This document shows, in pieces, positions 13,219 to 28,809 of a stretch of DNA of 64,000 nucleotides. The position numbers were made by a program, and so were the translations under genes. Source of the DNA: Azolla caroliniana (Eukaryota > Polypodiophyta). The stretch is taken from the NCBI GenBank assembly GCA_043228905.1, contig JBHGNT010000009.1:1-64000 (forward strand), read 5' to 3'. The notes under the pieces were generated by a model, which saw only the letters and a program-made list of their open reading frames with translations, was not told the DNA's origin and did not search any database. How positions within the stretch are numbered: position 1 is the stretch's first letter; every line of letters starts with the position of its first letter.

Positions 13219-14039
13219 AAATTAAATATTGGGTTTTCAAGAAATATATGTCTTTAAGAGTATGGTAACACTAGTGCTTCCGTATGGGTTTAAAGTATGA
13301 GGCGGTAACATCCCTAAGTCTACTAGTACTAGGGAAGAGTTTTAAAACTGAAAAGAACTTTAAGAATTTGAGTTAGACCAATTAGTTTTAAATCCGTGAG
13401 CACAGTGCAAGTAGGAGTACAACAAAAATACAAGCACATGGATAGACTTTGGCTAGACATGCTCAACAAGATGCTCATTGCCCACAAGAAACTAAATCCA
13501 TGCACATGTCGAAATGGACAATATTTACCTTCAATTCTTTTATGGTAAATGGTCACATGTGGGAGAGGTGGTAAAGATTGAAGCAAACACAAAATATCCT
13601 TACCTAACTACTACCAAGAGTGTATCTTAATAAGTTGTGGGCTACTTGACTCTTTGTGCAAACTAAATGGGTACTAGAATATGGCTTGGTTAACATTGAG
13701 AGCGAGTGTAGAAACGTTTATCTTCAAAAGTTGGGTATGATGGAAATGCATTGATTGGTCGACAAGGTCTTGTTGAATTAGTGCCCCCAGCTTCATGTCA
13801 CTTCTCCATGATGTGCAAACCAAGGAAGAAATGAGCATGATCAAGGCAAGAGTTATGTCTCCCATCCCTTCTCTTGAAACCCGCATTTTACTTTCATTTA
13901 GTTTTGGCCTTAACCCTAAGTTAGAAGCTCACCACCCTAAGTTTCTACCATAGGTATTTGAGCTTCAGAACATGCCTATCATACAATAGAATCAAGGATA
14001 GGAATAGAATCTCTTGAGAGAATTTATACATAGGAAGAA
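10703..14039. other. AT-rich intergenic region, no gene recognised
   Basis: Downstream flank of the receptor gene. No frame shows a known domain. It contains a (GA)n tract at about 11,700-11,735 and a compound (CT)n(CA)n tract at about 13,147-13,215. Two short similar segments, about 11,957-12,025 and 12,396-12,455, share the wording TTTGTACCTTCTTGGAAGATGG with differences; they may be copies of one old repeat. Confidence 0.5.
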
Positions 14040-14220
14040 TAGCACAAAGACGGGAAATCTATTGCTTTTGAGATTGAGAAACTTGATTCTACTAAATGTC
14101 GGTATTCAATTGAAGAAAAAGAACTTTTTGTGGTGACGTTATCTATATGGAAATTGAACTTGTGGTCACAACAAACCGCCAGTCCTTACAATAATTTTAA
14201 AGATAATTGCTCATGAATTG
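14040..14220 (+). pseudogene. relic of Ty3/gypsy RNase H
   Basis: In the + frame through DGKSIAFEIEKLDSTKCRYS and then IEEKELFVV, followed by words resembling WKL.LW..QTASP, this short piece matches the RNase H segment of the decayed Ty3 element at 50,800-51,000, where the same order reads GGHPIAFESKKLDAAQSQYS and then TNHQS. No other part of that element is visible next to it. It is a small old fragment without coding capacity. Confidence 0.65.
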
Positions 14221-14499
14221 GTTACTAATTTGCTAATGACTTTTTTTTATTTTACACATTACCAATGTATGTGGTTAGTTATAAGATTTTAAGTCTACTA
14301 GCAATTTTTTTGGACTTGGGTCTTTAAAAAGTCAAAAACTACTTTGAATCAAACCATCCTCAATTTGATGGTCAAACCATATGCGCCAATCAAATAATTG
14401 AGGATTATTAGTTGGGCCTATGTGCTAAAGAGGCGTACAAAATGGGGAAAATGTCTCCCCTTATTAGACTGACTTTTGTTTTAATAACTCTGCAACACG

Positions 14500-15130
14500 C
14501 ATCATGAAACCACGATAAGCTTGAGATCATGTAGTGAGCACACCAATACTAGGTACGACTCGATGCCAAGGCGGTGGTATGGGACACCGATCGAGGCTCG
14601 AGTCTGTCTTGACCCCTTTGCTCGAGGGTGCTCACATTAGGATTAAGCTCTAACAGGTCCCATGATCAAGAGATGCTCTCTTGGAGGAATATAACCCATG
14701 AAGGAACAATAGAGAGAAAAACCCATAAAAGACCCTAGCTCGTCTAGAAAAGTCAATTCATGAACAACTTAAGAATCCAACTCATGATAGGTAACTCAAG
14801 ATCAATGCCCACGTCATGATAGAGTCATCTAAAGCATGATAACTAAAGCATGATAAGAATCCAGGATAGATTATCTCATTATATCCCATCTCATAATAAG
14901 AAACCACAATAGACCATCGTAGAAAGGCAAACTCATGAAGAACTACCCAAGATATGGAGACTATCTCACAATTGATCGTAGGACAATAGAAAGGCCTAGA
15001 AATGCACAACCCATGATAAGACATCCAAAACAATTAAAGGAAATATCTCTAATGATACGAAGATAAATTCATGATAGATCTCTCAAGAGAGGATTCAATT
15101 GAAACCTATGATGGACTAATTTAAATGAAA
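14500..15130. repeat. degenerate interspersed CATGATA-type motif cluster
   Basis: The word CATGATA or CATGAA recurs at irregular spacing at least eight times within about 600 bases (for example CTCATGATAGG, GTCATGATAG, AGCATGATAA twice, CCCATGATAAG, TTCATGATAGA). Spacing varies from about 15 to 150 bases, so this is a decayed array or a compositionally biased stretch rather than a clean satellite. No gene seen. Confidence 0.4.
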
Positions 15131-17100
15131 GGGGTGATTTTACCTTGCGTATGGGTCAAAAGTGGAGGTGATCAAGAATCAATAAGGTTTCTAATCCTAG
15201 GAATGAGATTAATTAACCAATTCAAACAAGCATGTTAGACACCGCAACCCCCAAGTATAGAAGTTCAAAAATGGACCTCTAGAAACTCAAAGTTGTTGTA
15301 CAAGAGATTGAAATATGGAAGCCTCATCTGCCTACAAAATCCGTAAGCATACAACCCATACAACCCTCACTTCCACACATTGGACCAAGTGTTATCGAGA
15401 AAAATGTGCCCACAGGATCAAGGCTCGAGCTATGGGGAATCAGTCATCCTACCAACACGAAGAATCCGAAAGTGATTATGAACGACCAAGGATGTGGTGT
15501 GGAACGTCTAGACCTATAGTGCCTTGACAAGAAGAAGAAGAAGAAGAAGACGATAGGCACAAGTTTGTGAAGGTTTGTACCATGAGGGATGGCCGTATGA
15601 GCCAAGAAGGACCAAATTTATCCAAGCTACCCCACTGTATGAGCCAAGAATGGAGCGGGCTGGGAGATAGCTCACCATCTCGGAGGAAACCTTCAACACA
15701 TTCTCTGCATGACGCAAGGAATGAGTAGAAGGCAAAGAGCTGTTACGACACATGACAAGACGACATGGCCCACCTGCATTGATCAAAGAACAGGCCGCCT
15801 TCTATGGTCCGATGTTCTTCTATGATTTGTGGCTCTTGAGTACTACTGAATCCATAGTTACTTGTGCCCGTTGCTGTGTCCCTTCCCTCTGCAGAGATGA
15901 CTCGTTATTGTTGCCTCTATAAACATGTATACATTGTTTCACTTTGTGCAGAGTTTTGGATTTGTTAATGCCTAATTGGATAGTGACTTAAACAGCTCGA
16001 CTGACAACAATTACTTTCTTATAACCTTCTATAGGAATTTGGAAGGGCGACAAATAAAACATTCTTCAATTAACTTCACTCTATCCCCTTTTCAAGTAAA
16101 TTATTATAGTTTCTTGATTAACATACCATCCAAGATATAAATATCAAGTTTAGAAAACATTTTAACGTTTACAAAAAGAAGGTGAAGCAACTTTCACTAA
16201 TTCGACTTCTGGTGAAAAAACTCCTCAAAGGCACAAGTAAAGAAATGAAAAATCTACAACAAATCACTCTACGCCTATTGGTACAATAAAATACGAGGGA
16301 CATGGAATAATGGTCACATGTAAGTTCAAGTTTTAATAGGATTTGAGAGGTAATTAACAATAAACCTCCCTATTTGGCCGTGTCAAAAAGTGCAACAAGG
16401 ATCAAACATTACAATTAAGTAGTTTGGAATACTCACAATCTACTGCCAGCACATTCCTCCAAGATGGATTGCAACCAAGGAAGCAGGGAAACCAAACCCG
16501 TGTTGTGGTTTATGTTAAGGTTAATTCTCTATCGATCAAGGTAAATGAAACACTTGCAAGACTAGAAGGACAAAGAAGCATGGCACATTAATTCCATAGG
16601 ATTGCCTTCAGCAACATCTACTTCAGATTCACTTCATGCTCGCTACTGGATTAGGTCATACTAGTTGGACTTGCACAAGTCCTACAATATCTGAGTGAGT
16701 AGGCTATACAATATCACTCTTGACTCTTTCCATTTTCAATATTTCACAACTAACATGTAAAGAATTACTTATAGATAGAAAACCATCATGAAATAAAGAT
16801 AGAATTATTCACAAGGAGATAACAGTAATGTATCACAATGGCTAAAGCAACATTTATTCAGATCTAAACTCGTAACATCAACCGTTTTTCATGTTACCCT
16901 TCATGAATCTCAAGTACATATACTCTTGTGCACTCCTCAACTATTAGCTTTTTACTGGATGACACAAGGATATAATTGAAAGAGAGCTTTAAGACATTTT
17001 AAGGTCTCTTGCTAACCTAGCTCAGTTCCAATAGCCTGTAATAATCAATGAGATGAATCAAAAGTTGTATATATTAATCAAATCTACTGTCCCCAAAAAT
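15131..17100. other. intergenic region, no gene recognised
   Basis: Contains a short (AGA)n tract near 15,530-15,550. A 70-codon frame at 15,315-15,527 with an acidic ESESDYERPR segment could be an old retroelement gag remnant, but nothing diagnostic is present. The right end, about 16,850-17,100, is the likely 3' untranslated region of the calcium ATPase gene on the minus strand. Confidence 0.4.
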
Positions 17101-21969
<4,869 letters not shown>

Positions 21970-23040
21970 ATTTCTCTCTGTCAGTATCTCTTTTTTAGCA
22001 AAGAAGACGAACTACTTCATACCCTCCTTGAGAGAGGGAAAGAGAGACAAAAAAAGGATAAGGTCAACCAAATCCAAATATTTGCGAGCTCTCAAAACTT
22101 CTAAGAAGAGTACAAGTCCACAAAATCTGAAACTAGAGGGTTCTCAAAAGGCTCGTTATCCACTGAATCTGAAGTCAAAAGGCTCTTTCCGAGCTCTCAG
22201 ACTGAAAACAATCCACCAGATCTGCTAATGAGCTATAGAAAGCTAAGAAAACGCAAAAAATCGCTTGTCACAAAGCTATGCACTGAATCTGAAGCAAACA
22301 GAGGAGAAATTACTCTCAAAATGCAAAACCCTATTGATCTAAATATAAAAAACTCTCGACTTCTCCTGTCAACACTTTGACCGTATACATTCTCAATCCA
22401 GTTTTTTTGAAAGGAAAGAAGTAAAGAGTCCTCTATGGAAACAGGAAACGTTTCGCTTTGTGCAAGATTCAAACGACGTGGAAGGGGGGAGAGATGACAA
22501 AAAACGATTAAATGAGGAAATAAATAAGATGCAAAAGGGAAAGAAAAGATCGATGACTGCAGACAGATCGAAACTCTTTTTTATTAAGAAAATAAAAATA
22601 AAAACAATGACAGTGAAGATAAATAAACACTGCTATTTTTTAGTACAAGATCTGCGGACATGGACATCATAGGAGAGCGTTAAAAGACTAGCGTGAAGAA
22701 AGAGAGCACCATGAAAAATAGCAGAAAGATAGATCAAAGACATGTTGGTGCTAGCAAGTAATGCATTAAGCAGAGAACAAATAGATCAAAAGAGAAATGA
22801 AAACGCAATAGCAGAGAAAGGAATCAAAAGAAAGAGGGAAAGAGAAGGAGAAAGATGAGCTTGGCAACTGTGTCATTCATTCAAGAGAAACCAAAGCAAA
22901 GGGAGAGGGAGACAGAAACAGAAAGAGAGGAGGTTGGGGTACCTGGCTTATTCGTTCATTCGATCGTCCGTCTGTTTATTCGGTCGCAGGCTCGCGAGAG
23001 AGAGAAAGAGCGATTAGGGTTAGGGTTAGGGAGTTTACAC
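21970..23040 (-). promoter_or_regulatory. presumed promoter and 5' leader of the Ca2+-ATPase gene, with telomere-like motif
   Basis: The kilobase upstream of the ATG at 21969 contains no other gene. At 23014-23031 the + strand reads three TTAGGG units, i.e. CCCTAA repeats on the coding strand. Related telo-box motifs (AAACCCTA) are known cis elements in plant promoters. Transcription start and TATA box are not identifiable with confidence, so the extent is nominal. Confidence 0.4.
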
Positions 23041-23049
23041 AGAGTGGCT

Positions 23050-23531
23050 GTTAAATATATATATATACATATATGTATGGCAAAAGCGATGCCCTAAATT
23101 TAGCGGCGATTCCTCTCTTTTCTATCAAACACGCGCGCTCTCAGGATGTACATATACATATGTATGTATGTATGTATGTATGTATGCGTCTGTCTGTCTG
23201 TCTCTCTCCAGTCCAGTTCCACACACACACAAATATACATATGTATGTATACATACATACATACATACATATATATCCCAATTTACACACATACACACGA
23301 ACACAAAATAACCGTCCATTTATTTAGTTCATTCTCTATTATTGTGCTTTCTGGTTTCTTTTTTATCTCTCCCGCTACATTTGGCGGCTCTCTGTTTACT
23401 TTATTTTTATTTTTGCTTTCGGGGAGGGGATGTCCTGCCAATTCTTTGTCTTTTGCAAGTAGAACCTTCCACGACCCTTCCTTCCTTCAGAAAGTCTCTC
23501 TCTCTCTCTCTTCTTTCTTTCTTTCTTTCTT

Positions 23532-23591
<60 letters not shown>

Positions 23592-23600
23592 GTAGCTCCC
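23050..23600. repeat. microsatellite cluster (AT, TATG/CATA, CT, CTTT)
   Basis: Contains (AT)n near 23,054, (TATG)n at about 23,159-23,186, an inverted-looking GTATGTATACATACATAC tract near 23,240-23,270, and a long (CT)n tract with CTTT interruptions at about 23,486-23,588. The long (CT)n reads as poly Leu-Ser in some frames; that is not a gene. Confidence 0.9.
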
Positions 23601-24396
23601 CCAACCCCATGCGTTTCAACATTACATTCATATGTGCTTCTAGTTGTATGTGCACAAGAAACACACTCATGTATGTTTGTGTGTGTGTCTATGTGTGTGT
23701 GTCGCCACCTCGTGCTTTCAGAACATCTGATTTACGGCCACTTTGGAAATGGAGGCCTTATTTCATGCTTATGCACGTCTCCCCTTCATCATCCCAGCAC
23801 GCACATCCTCCTCGCCTCCTGGGTCATTACGGCCTCCCTCCGAATCCACCCACAACCGTCACTTCCAATCCATCTCAAGCTTCATTCCGCTATCTAAACT
23901 TTTTCGTTATTCTCTTAATGAGATGCCTTGCTTCACTCCATTGGACACCCATGACTTAAATCTTGTGTCACCTAATGAGCTCTCTTAGTTACGTGCTTAA
24001 CAATTCTCATGCGCTTTAGAGCCTATACTTTCGACCAAGCATTTAGAACGTAGGAGCCTATGTCTATAGATTTGAAAACAAGCTAACCAAACTTTTTGAT
24101 ATTCTAATATGTGCATGCATAGGTTACCGATTTCCCTTTGTAGTACTATATTTCTATAATACTAAGGAAAGGTTCATTGCAATGTGGAAGAAGACCCAAG
24201 AAAAGTTAACGTGGAATTCTATGGGAATTTCTTTTTTTCTTTTCATCTTTGAATGCCCCTTTCAAAGCTCTTTATTCAAACATGAGGTGACCTCAATAAA
24301 AATGCATGAACTATGCGGTTATACATTCTCCAATAGCAAAGACTTTCTCTAATATTGCTTCTTTATGGGTCCCATACTACAACAACATCGTCACCG

Positions 24397-24467
<71 letters not shown>

Positions 24468-24529
24468 GGCATCCCCAATAAATATATTTACACTCTTGCA
24501 ATTTCTCAATTTTACGAGATTGTTATGTG
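23601..24529. other. intergenic region with (CT)n microsatellite
   Basis: No gene seen. A (CT)n tract of about 75 bp lies at about 24,391-24,465. The stretch ends where the LINE relic begins. Confidence 0.6.
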
Positions 24530-25210
24530 TCATTGTTGGTGTTAAGCAAGGACGCCCTTCCTCACTAGCTCTCTTTGGGTTGAAGTAGACATGACTTGGA
24601 CACAATGTTTATCGACTTGTAATAAAAAAAGGCATTGCGAAAAAGCTATGATGAGGAATACAATTACTATGCTTTGGTCATATAAATATACCCTAATACG
24701 AAAGAAGATCCCCCGAGGCTTTTGAGTGACTTGGAAAACTTCTGCATATGTAACGAAGGAGCAATCAAATCTTGAACTCTCAACAAATACATATACATAT
24801 TGACACTTTTGGTGACAAAAATGCTTCTCTATAGGGTTGAAGTATGGGTATCATATGGTAGCATCCATAAGTCCAATTAGAAAGAGTTTGAAAATGTCCA
24901 AGAGCATTTCCCTATGAAGATTCTACTCCACAAGATACAAGCATCATACATGCTCCTACTTCCTTTAGAGAAGATCGCTTCCCGTGGAAATCATGGGCAT
25001 AGAAAGATTGTTAAGTACATGCTTAAGGTTTCAAAACAACCTTATGTCAACTACAATTGTTAAGGAAACAAGTAAACAATTTCAAAGGACATCCAAAAGC
25101 TAAATTCGAGTTTATAGATTTAGCATGGATACAATTTGAGAAGATACATGGATTTGCTTTGGAGAATGTAGAGTTTCTCTCTGATGCAATACTACATTCC
25201 TCTCCCTTTT
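24530..25210 (+). pseudogene. decayed non-LTR retrotransposon (LINE) reverse transcriptase, C-terminal part
   Basis: The first block reads GVKQGRPSSLALFGLK, the conserved G[VR][RK]QG.P.SP..F.L motif upstream of the catalytic YADD box in L1-type reverse transcriptases. Further blocks in the same order but shifted frames read LLSDLENFCICNEGAI, YRVEVWVSYGS, FENVQEHFPMKILLHKIQASY and KIVKYMLKVSKQP. These are typical of the region after the RT palm in plant LINEs (pseudo-gene E-V-W, ENVQ..FL, TSYMLLLE, KYM.KVSK). Multiple stops and frameshifts make it non-coding. The 5' part and the poly-A end were not found. Confidence 0.6.
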
Positions 25211-25479
25211 GAATGATTTTTCTTAAAATGAAAATGTATATATTGGAAATATGTTGCATCAAGTTGCAAATATATGTTATTTTCAAAATGAGATAACCTC
25301 AATCAAAGATACATAGAGAGCCATCCCTTTGTCTATCATTTGCACCAGTGTTTCTATACAACTTAATTCATGTGCATTCCAATGTGAGACAATACATTTG
25401 GGTGTGGGTGAGGAGACAAGTCCTCATACATTCTTCCGCACATATCTTCCATCAACAATAGCCTTGACAATTAGCACCG

Positions 25480-25700
25480 GTCGGGCCGTAGTAGTGACAA
25501 GCGCCAATGACAATTCCATGTATCACCATGCAAAGCTCAACGGGATGAGGATAGTGGTACCGGTTGCGTGGAAGCAGATCAAGGCCTTCAAAAAGCGACA
25601 GGAGGTGGAACCTGATCCAGATGGAGAAGACGAGGACACCGACACGGACAAGGAGCCAGATGAGGATCGAAACAACGACAGATCAGAGGAGGACTATTGA
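25480..25700 (+). pseudogene. C-terminal tail of a Ty3/gypsy polyprotein
   Basis: From about 25,485 the frame reads VVVTSANDNSMYHHAKLNG, then KQIKAFKKRQE and an acidic tail ending at the stop near 25,700. The same tail occurs on the minus strand at 28,310-28,500 (VVTSANDNATYRLAKLD, GKQIKAFKKR) and 54,300-54,480 (VTSANDNGTHHLAELDG, GKHIKAFKK). It is the terminal segment of the Ty3 family represented by the large element at 52,499-63,758. Only the end of the polyprotein is left here; it is followed by a polypurine tract and LTR. Confidence 0.75.
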
Positions 25701-25760
25701 GGCTTGAACCGGAATCTCCACCACTTCACTAATTGGCACCTACCCAAGGATGTGCGGTTT

Positions 25761-26160
25761 GGTGGGGGTGGATGTCTTGGAGGATTCCAACCACTAGGAG
25801 AAAATCTTTGCCGAATGTATGTGAACGGTGGGCAGTATGTATGTGCGTTGCGAAAATCCGCGAGTATGTGTTGGAATGGGGCGGGAGAGATGGATGGCGG
25901 GAGACCGAGCTTCGCCGGTACCGATTGCACCGGTTATGGCACCAACCAATGTGTTTCCGGATATGTACTAGAAACAACCGAATGAGAAGAGAGAGATGCG
26001 TGTGCACACGCACACACACAGTATACAGAAAACTGGAAAAGAAAGGAACGCACCGGACACTGACAGAGACACAACTATGCACAACTAAGAGATATATATA
26101 TATATACATACACATGATCAGCCGATTAGATTACATCTCCGGCTCTGAGCTGGACTGACG
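25761..26160 (+). mobile_element. polypurine tract and start of a Ty3 3' LTR
   Basis: GGTGGGGGTGGA at 25,761-25,772 is followed by TGTCTTGGAGGATTCC at 25,773. The same polypurine tract precedes the LTR of the element at 52,499-63,758. The LTR start also matches, in reverse complement, the LTR that ends at 28,207 (TGTCTTTGGGAATTCC). The 3' border of this LTR was not found; the given end is nominal. Confidence 0.55.
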
Positions 26161-26710
26161 GACCAGATACAACGAATGTCTATAGGTAAGCCTCCAGTCG
26201 GGGAGCACTTAGACTCGCGGTTACGTGTGGAGGCCTTGCGCAAAAGACACTGCAAAAAACCGGAAATTCCTCAGAGCATACGAGCTCGAACGGAACTAAA
26301 ACCCTAAACCTGAAATGAAACCCCCAAACCCTAATAGATAAATGGCAAGCTAAAACAAATCGGGACAAAAAAAAACGGGGAACCCAAACAAAACGGGGGG
26401 GAAAACTAAAAAATGGGAACCCCTTTACGAGAGACTCTCCCCCCCCTGTATAACCCAAGGGAAGGTACGTTACAAAATCGGTCCAATATTCCTCTCCTAT
26501 GTCACACCCCCACTACGTATGCAAGTGCACTAATGTACACATGACACTTATCCTTCACTAACTCCCGTGCACTTTAGCACCCTTATGTACACCTGACACT
26601 TATTCTTCACTAACTCCTGTGCACTTTAGCACCCTTACATTTTCCCTTTATTTCTATTTACATTTTCTCTATGTACATGTGCAATTGTTGCATATCGCCG
26701 ACCTTGCTTG
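26161..26710. other. repeat-derived region of unknown identity
   Basis: Probably the remainder of the LTR that begins at 25,773, followed by unassigned sequence. It includes a direct duplication of CACTAACTCC.GTGCACTTTAGCACCCTTA around 26,554-26,640. No coding signal seen. Confidence 0.3.
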
Positions 26711-27102
26711 TGTCATGAATACATAAACATCATGGTTTCACTTGGGCTTCAACCCAAGACTTTGTAATACATAATCAAGAACCTAACCATTAGGAAAGCC
26801 TATGATCATATGAGATGATAAAAGATACTTCTTGTAATACACGGATTATTGTAAATACTCTAGAACATTCTAGAACATTAGAGAAATCTCTAGGCTATTC
26901 TATAGGAACCTATAAATATAGACATACAATTCTTCTCAAACCAATTCGAATAAACAACAGTCTTAAGCTCTCATCGCCTATCTTGTATCAATTCTCATTC
27001 TATCTTGATGCATTCATTCTTCTCTTATCACTTCATTCCTCTCTTCTTGTGATCTCTTTACATCTTTCTTCCGCCACTCTATCTTTTCTCTTGGTTCTGA
27101 CA
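26711..27102 (+). mobile_element. solo LTR related to the chromovirus LTR
   Basis: Starts TGTCATGA and ends GGTTCTGACA, like the chromovirus LTR at 39,140 (TGTCATGG...TTCCTGACA). It shares the order AACATTCTAGAA, then a TATA box (TATAAATA at 26,911), then AGTCTTAAGC and a CT-rich U5. The flanks are GCTTG at 26,706-26,710 and GCTCG at 27,103-27,107, a 5-bp target duplication with one difference. There is no internal region, so it is a solo LTR. It also carries an antisense tRNA-like segment (26,741-26,794). Confidence 0.75.
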
Positions 27103-27879
27103 GCTCGTTCCACCCATTTTTCTCATTGTTGCCGGAAATCCTCACAATAGCGTGAACTCGGCCTAATGTACAAAAGAATGTAAATATTAAAGTATTAACG
27201 AGTATAAGACAGAGTAGTTAATGTGTACTTTTATGATCTCACGAACGGAGGGAATAAAAGTGAGTGATGGGAGAAAATCGTGGGAGAGGATATCTGACAG
27301 AAAACGGTTGTCGTAACTGCTGATGTGATCGACCCTCCTTGAGCTATAAAATGAGGGGAGGAAGACTATTTTAGGAATCCATTGTTTTTGAGGGGTAGGT
27401 GTTGTCGGTTTGAATTGCGAAGCGCCAAAGTTATGTTCAAATGGATTGGTGGTGGTGAGGCCTCTGCTCGTGTAGGAAGCCCGTGTGCTCCGGACTATAT
27501 GCTCATTTGTGTGTGTGTGTATGTGCGGTGAGCTTGAAGCTCTGTTATCCGGCTAACGGCCATACTTGTATTCCTTTTCCGTCTTAATTCATTATCAATA
27601 TTGTTGTACTCGGTCTCTCTCTCTCTCTCTCTCCATTGTTTCATTCTCTCTGTGATTGCGTCGATATTTGTATCTTCTCCGTGGTGTCCGGGGGTGTCGC
27701 TCTTTCCTCCCTTGTTCTACATTTACCCATTGTGCAGGAGAGTCGTGTGCTCATTTTCCCGGAATCTGATGTCGCGGCTACCAGTGCAAAACAAAGGCCT
27801 CGATGCATAGCCACAGAAAAACCGGAAATAGAGAGTAGGAATGCAAAGTTTGCAAAGCTCGGTTTGGTAGCACTTCCTC
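27103..27879 (+). other. LTR-like or promoter-like region, unassigned
   Basis: Contains CTATAAAATGAGGGG near 27,340, a GT tract near 27,510 and a (CT)n tract near 27,617. The layout resembles a plant LTR with TATA box and CT-rich leader on the plus strand, but I found neither paired ends nor a partner copy. No coding region recognised. Confidence 0.3.
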
Positions 27880-28207
27880 GTCCAAATCGTGGATCCCCCT
27901 TTCAGTCTTCTCTCCCTCATTTATAGCTCAAGGAGGGGGAGACTGTTACATCAGGCTATTAAGACAATCACTTTCAATCCCCGATTCTCTCCTCGATCGC
28001 CTCCAGTTAATCACCTTAATTCCTCTATTTGTGTGACCATAAAGTACCTATCAAACCCCTTCTACCTAGTATGCATCAACACTCAACTAATACTATGTTA
28101 TTTACACATGTTTGTACATAAAGACAACTTTGTGTGCATCCATGCACACCCCCGTTCCCGCGCTCTCCGACTCCTTTACTCCTAGTAGTTGGAATTCCCA
28201 AAGACAT
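27880..28207 (-). mobile_element. Ty3 3' LTR, reverse orientation (partial)
   Basis: Ends GGAATTCCCAAAGACA at 28,207, followed by a reversed polypurine tract (TCCAGCCCCACC) and then the reversed polyprotein tail. An inverted TATA-type segment (TTTATAGC) lies near 27,917, as in the related LTR at 52,855. The outer border was not found. Confidence 0.5.
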
Positions 28208-28772
28208 CCAGCCCCACCAAACCTCACATCCTTCGGCATGTGCTGAGTAGTGAAGCGGCAGGGATTCTAGCTCGATCTCTACTCATCGTCCCCTGATCTG
28301 TCGTCGATCTAGTCTTCATCCAACTCCTCATTCTTGTCGTCCCATTTCTCTTCATCAGACCCTGGAGCCGATTCCGCTTCATGTCGTTTCTTGAATGCCT
28401 TTATCTGTTTTCCTGCATCCGGTATTGCAATTTTCGTCTCGTCGAGCTTGGCTAGACGGTATGTCGCGTTGTCGTTGGCGCTTGTCACCACGTATGTCTT
28501 GTGTCGAGAACTACACGTCCCCTTATGCGCAACGCTCGGCCACAACCGAGCTTAGAATCATACACAAAAAACAGGAATGAATGTATGACACAGTGAATAG
28601 AAGAGTACACAGGATGTTTACGTGGAAAACCCAAACTAGGGAAAAAACCACGGCAGCCCACATGCTGCAAACTATCACTATGTTATAGTGTACAACAGTA
28701 AAGCACCGAGGCAACAACCTCGAGCTTTCTATCTTCACCACAGGCGGCGGTTACAATAGAGGCAACGACCTC

Positions 28773-28809
<37 letters not shown>

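Noticed and set aside
15315-15786. Small gene with an acidic Ser-rich product or an antisense poly-Leu product
   Set aside because: No start context, no domain, and the antisense poly-Leu comes from an AAG repeat.
23014-23031. Interstitial telomere tract
   Set aside because: Only three units; too short to be a telomere relic with confidence.
23407-23959. Poly Leu-Ser or poly Arg-Glu reading frames around the long CT tract
   Set aside because: Pure microsatellite translation.
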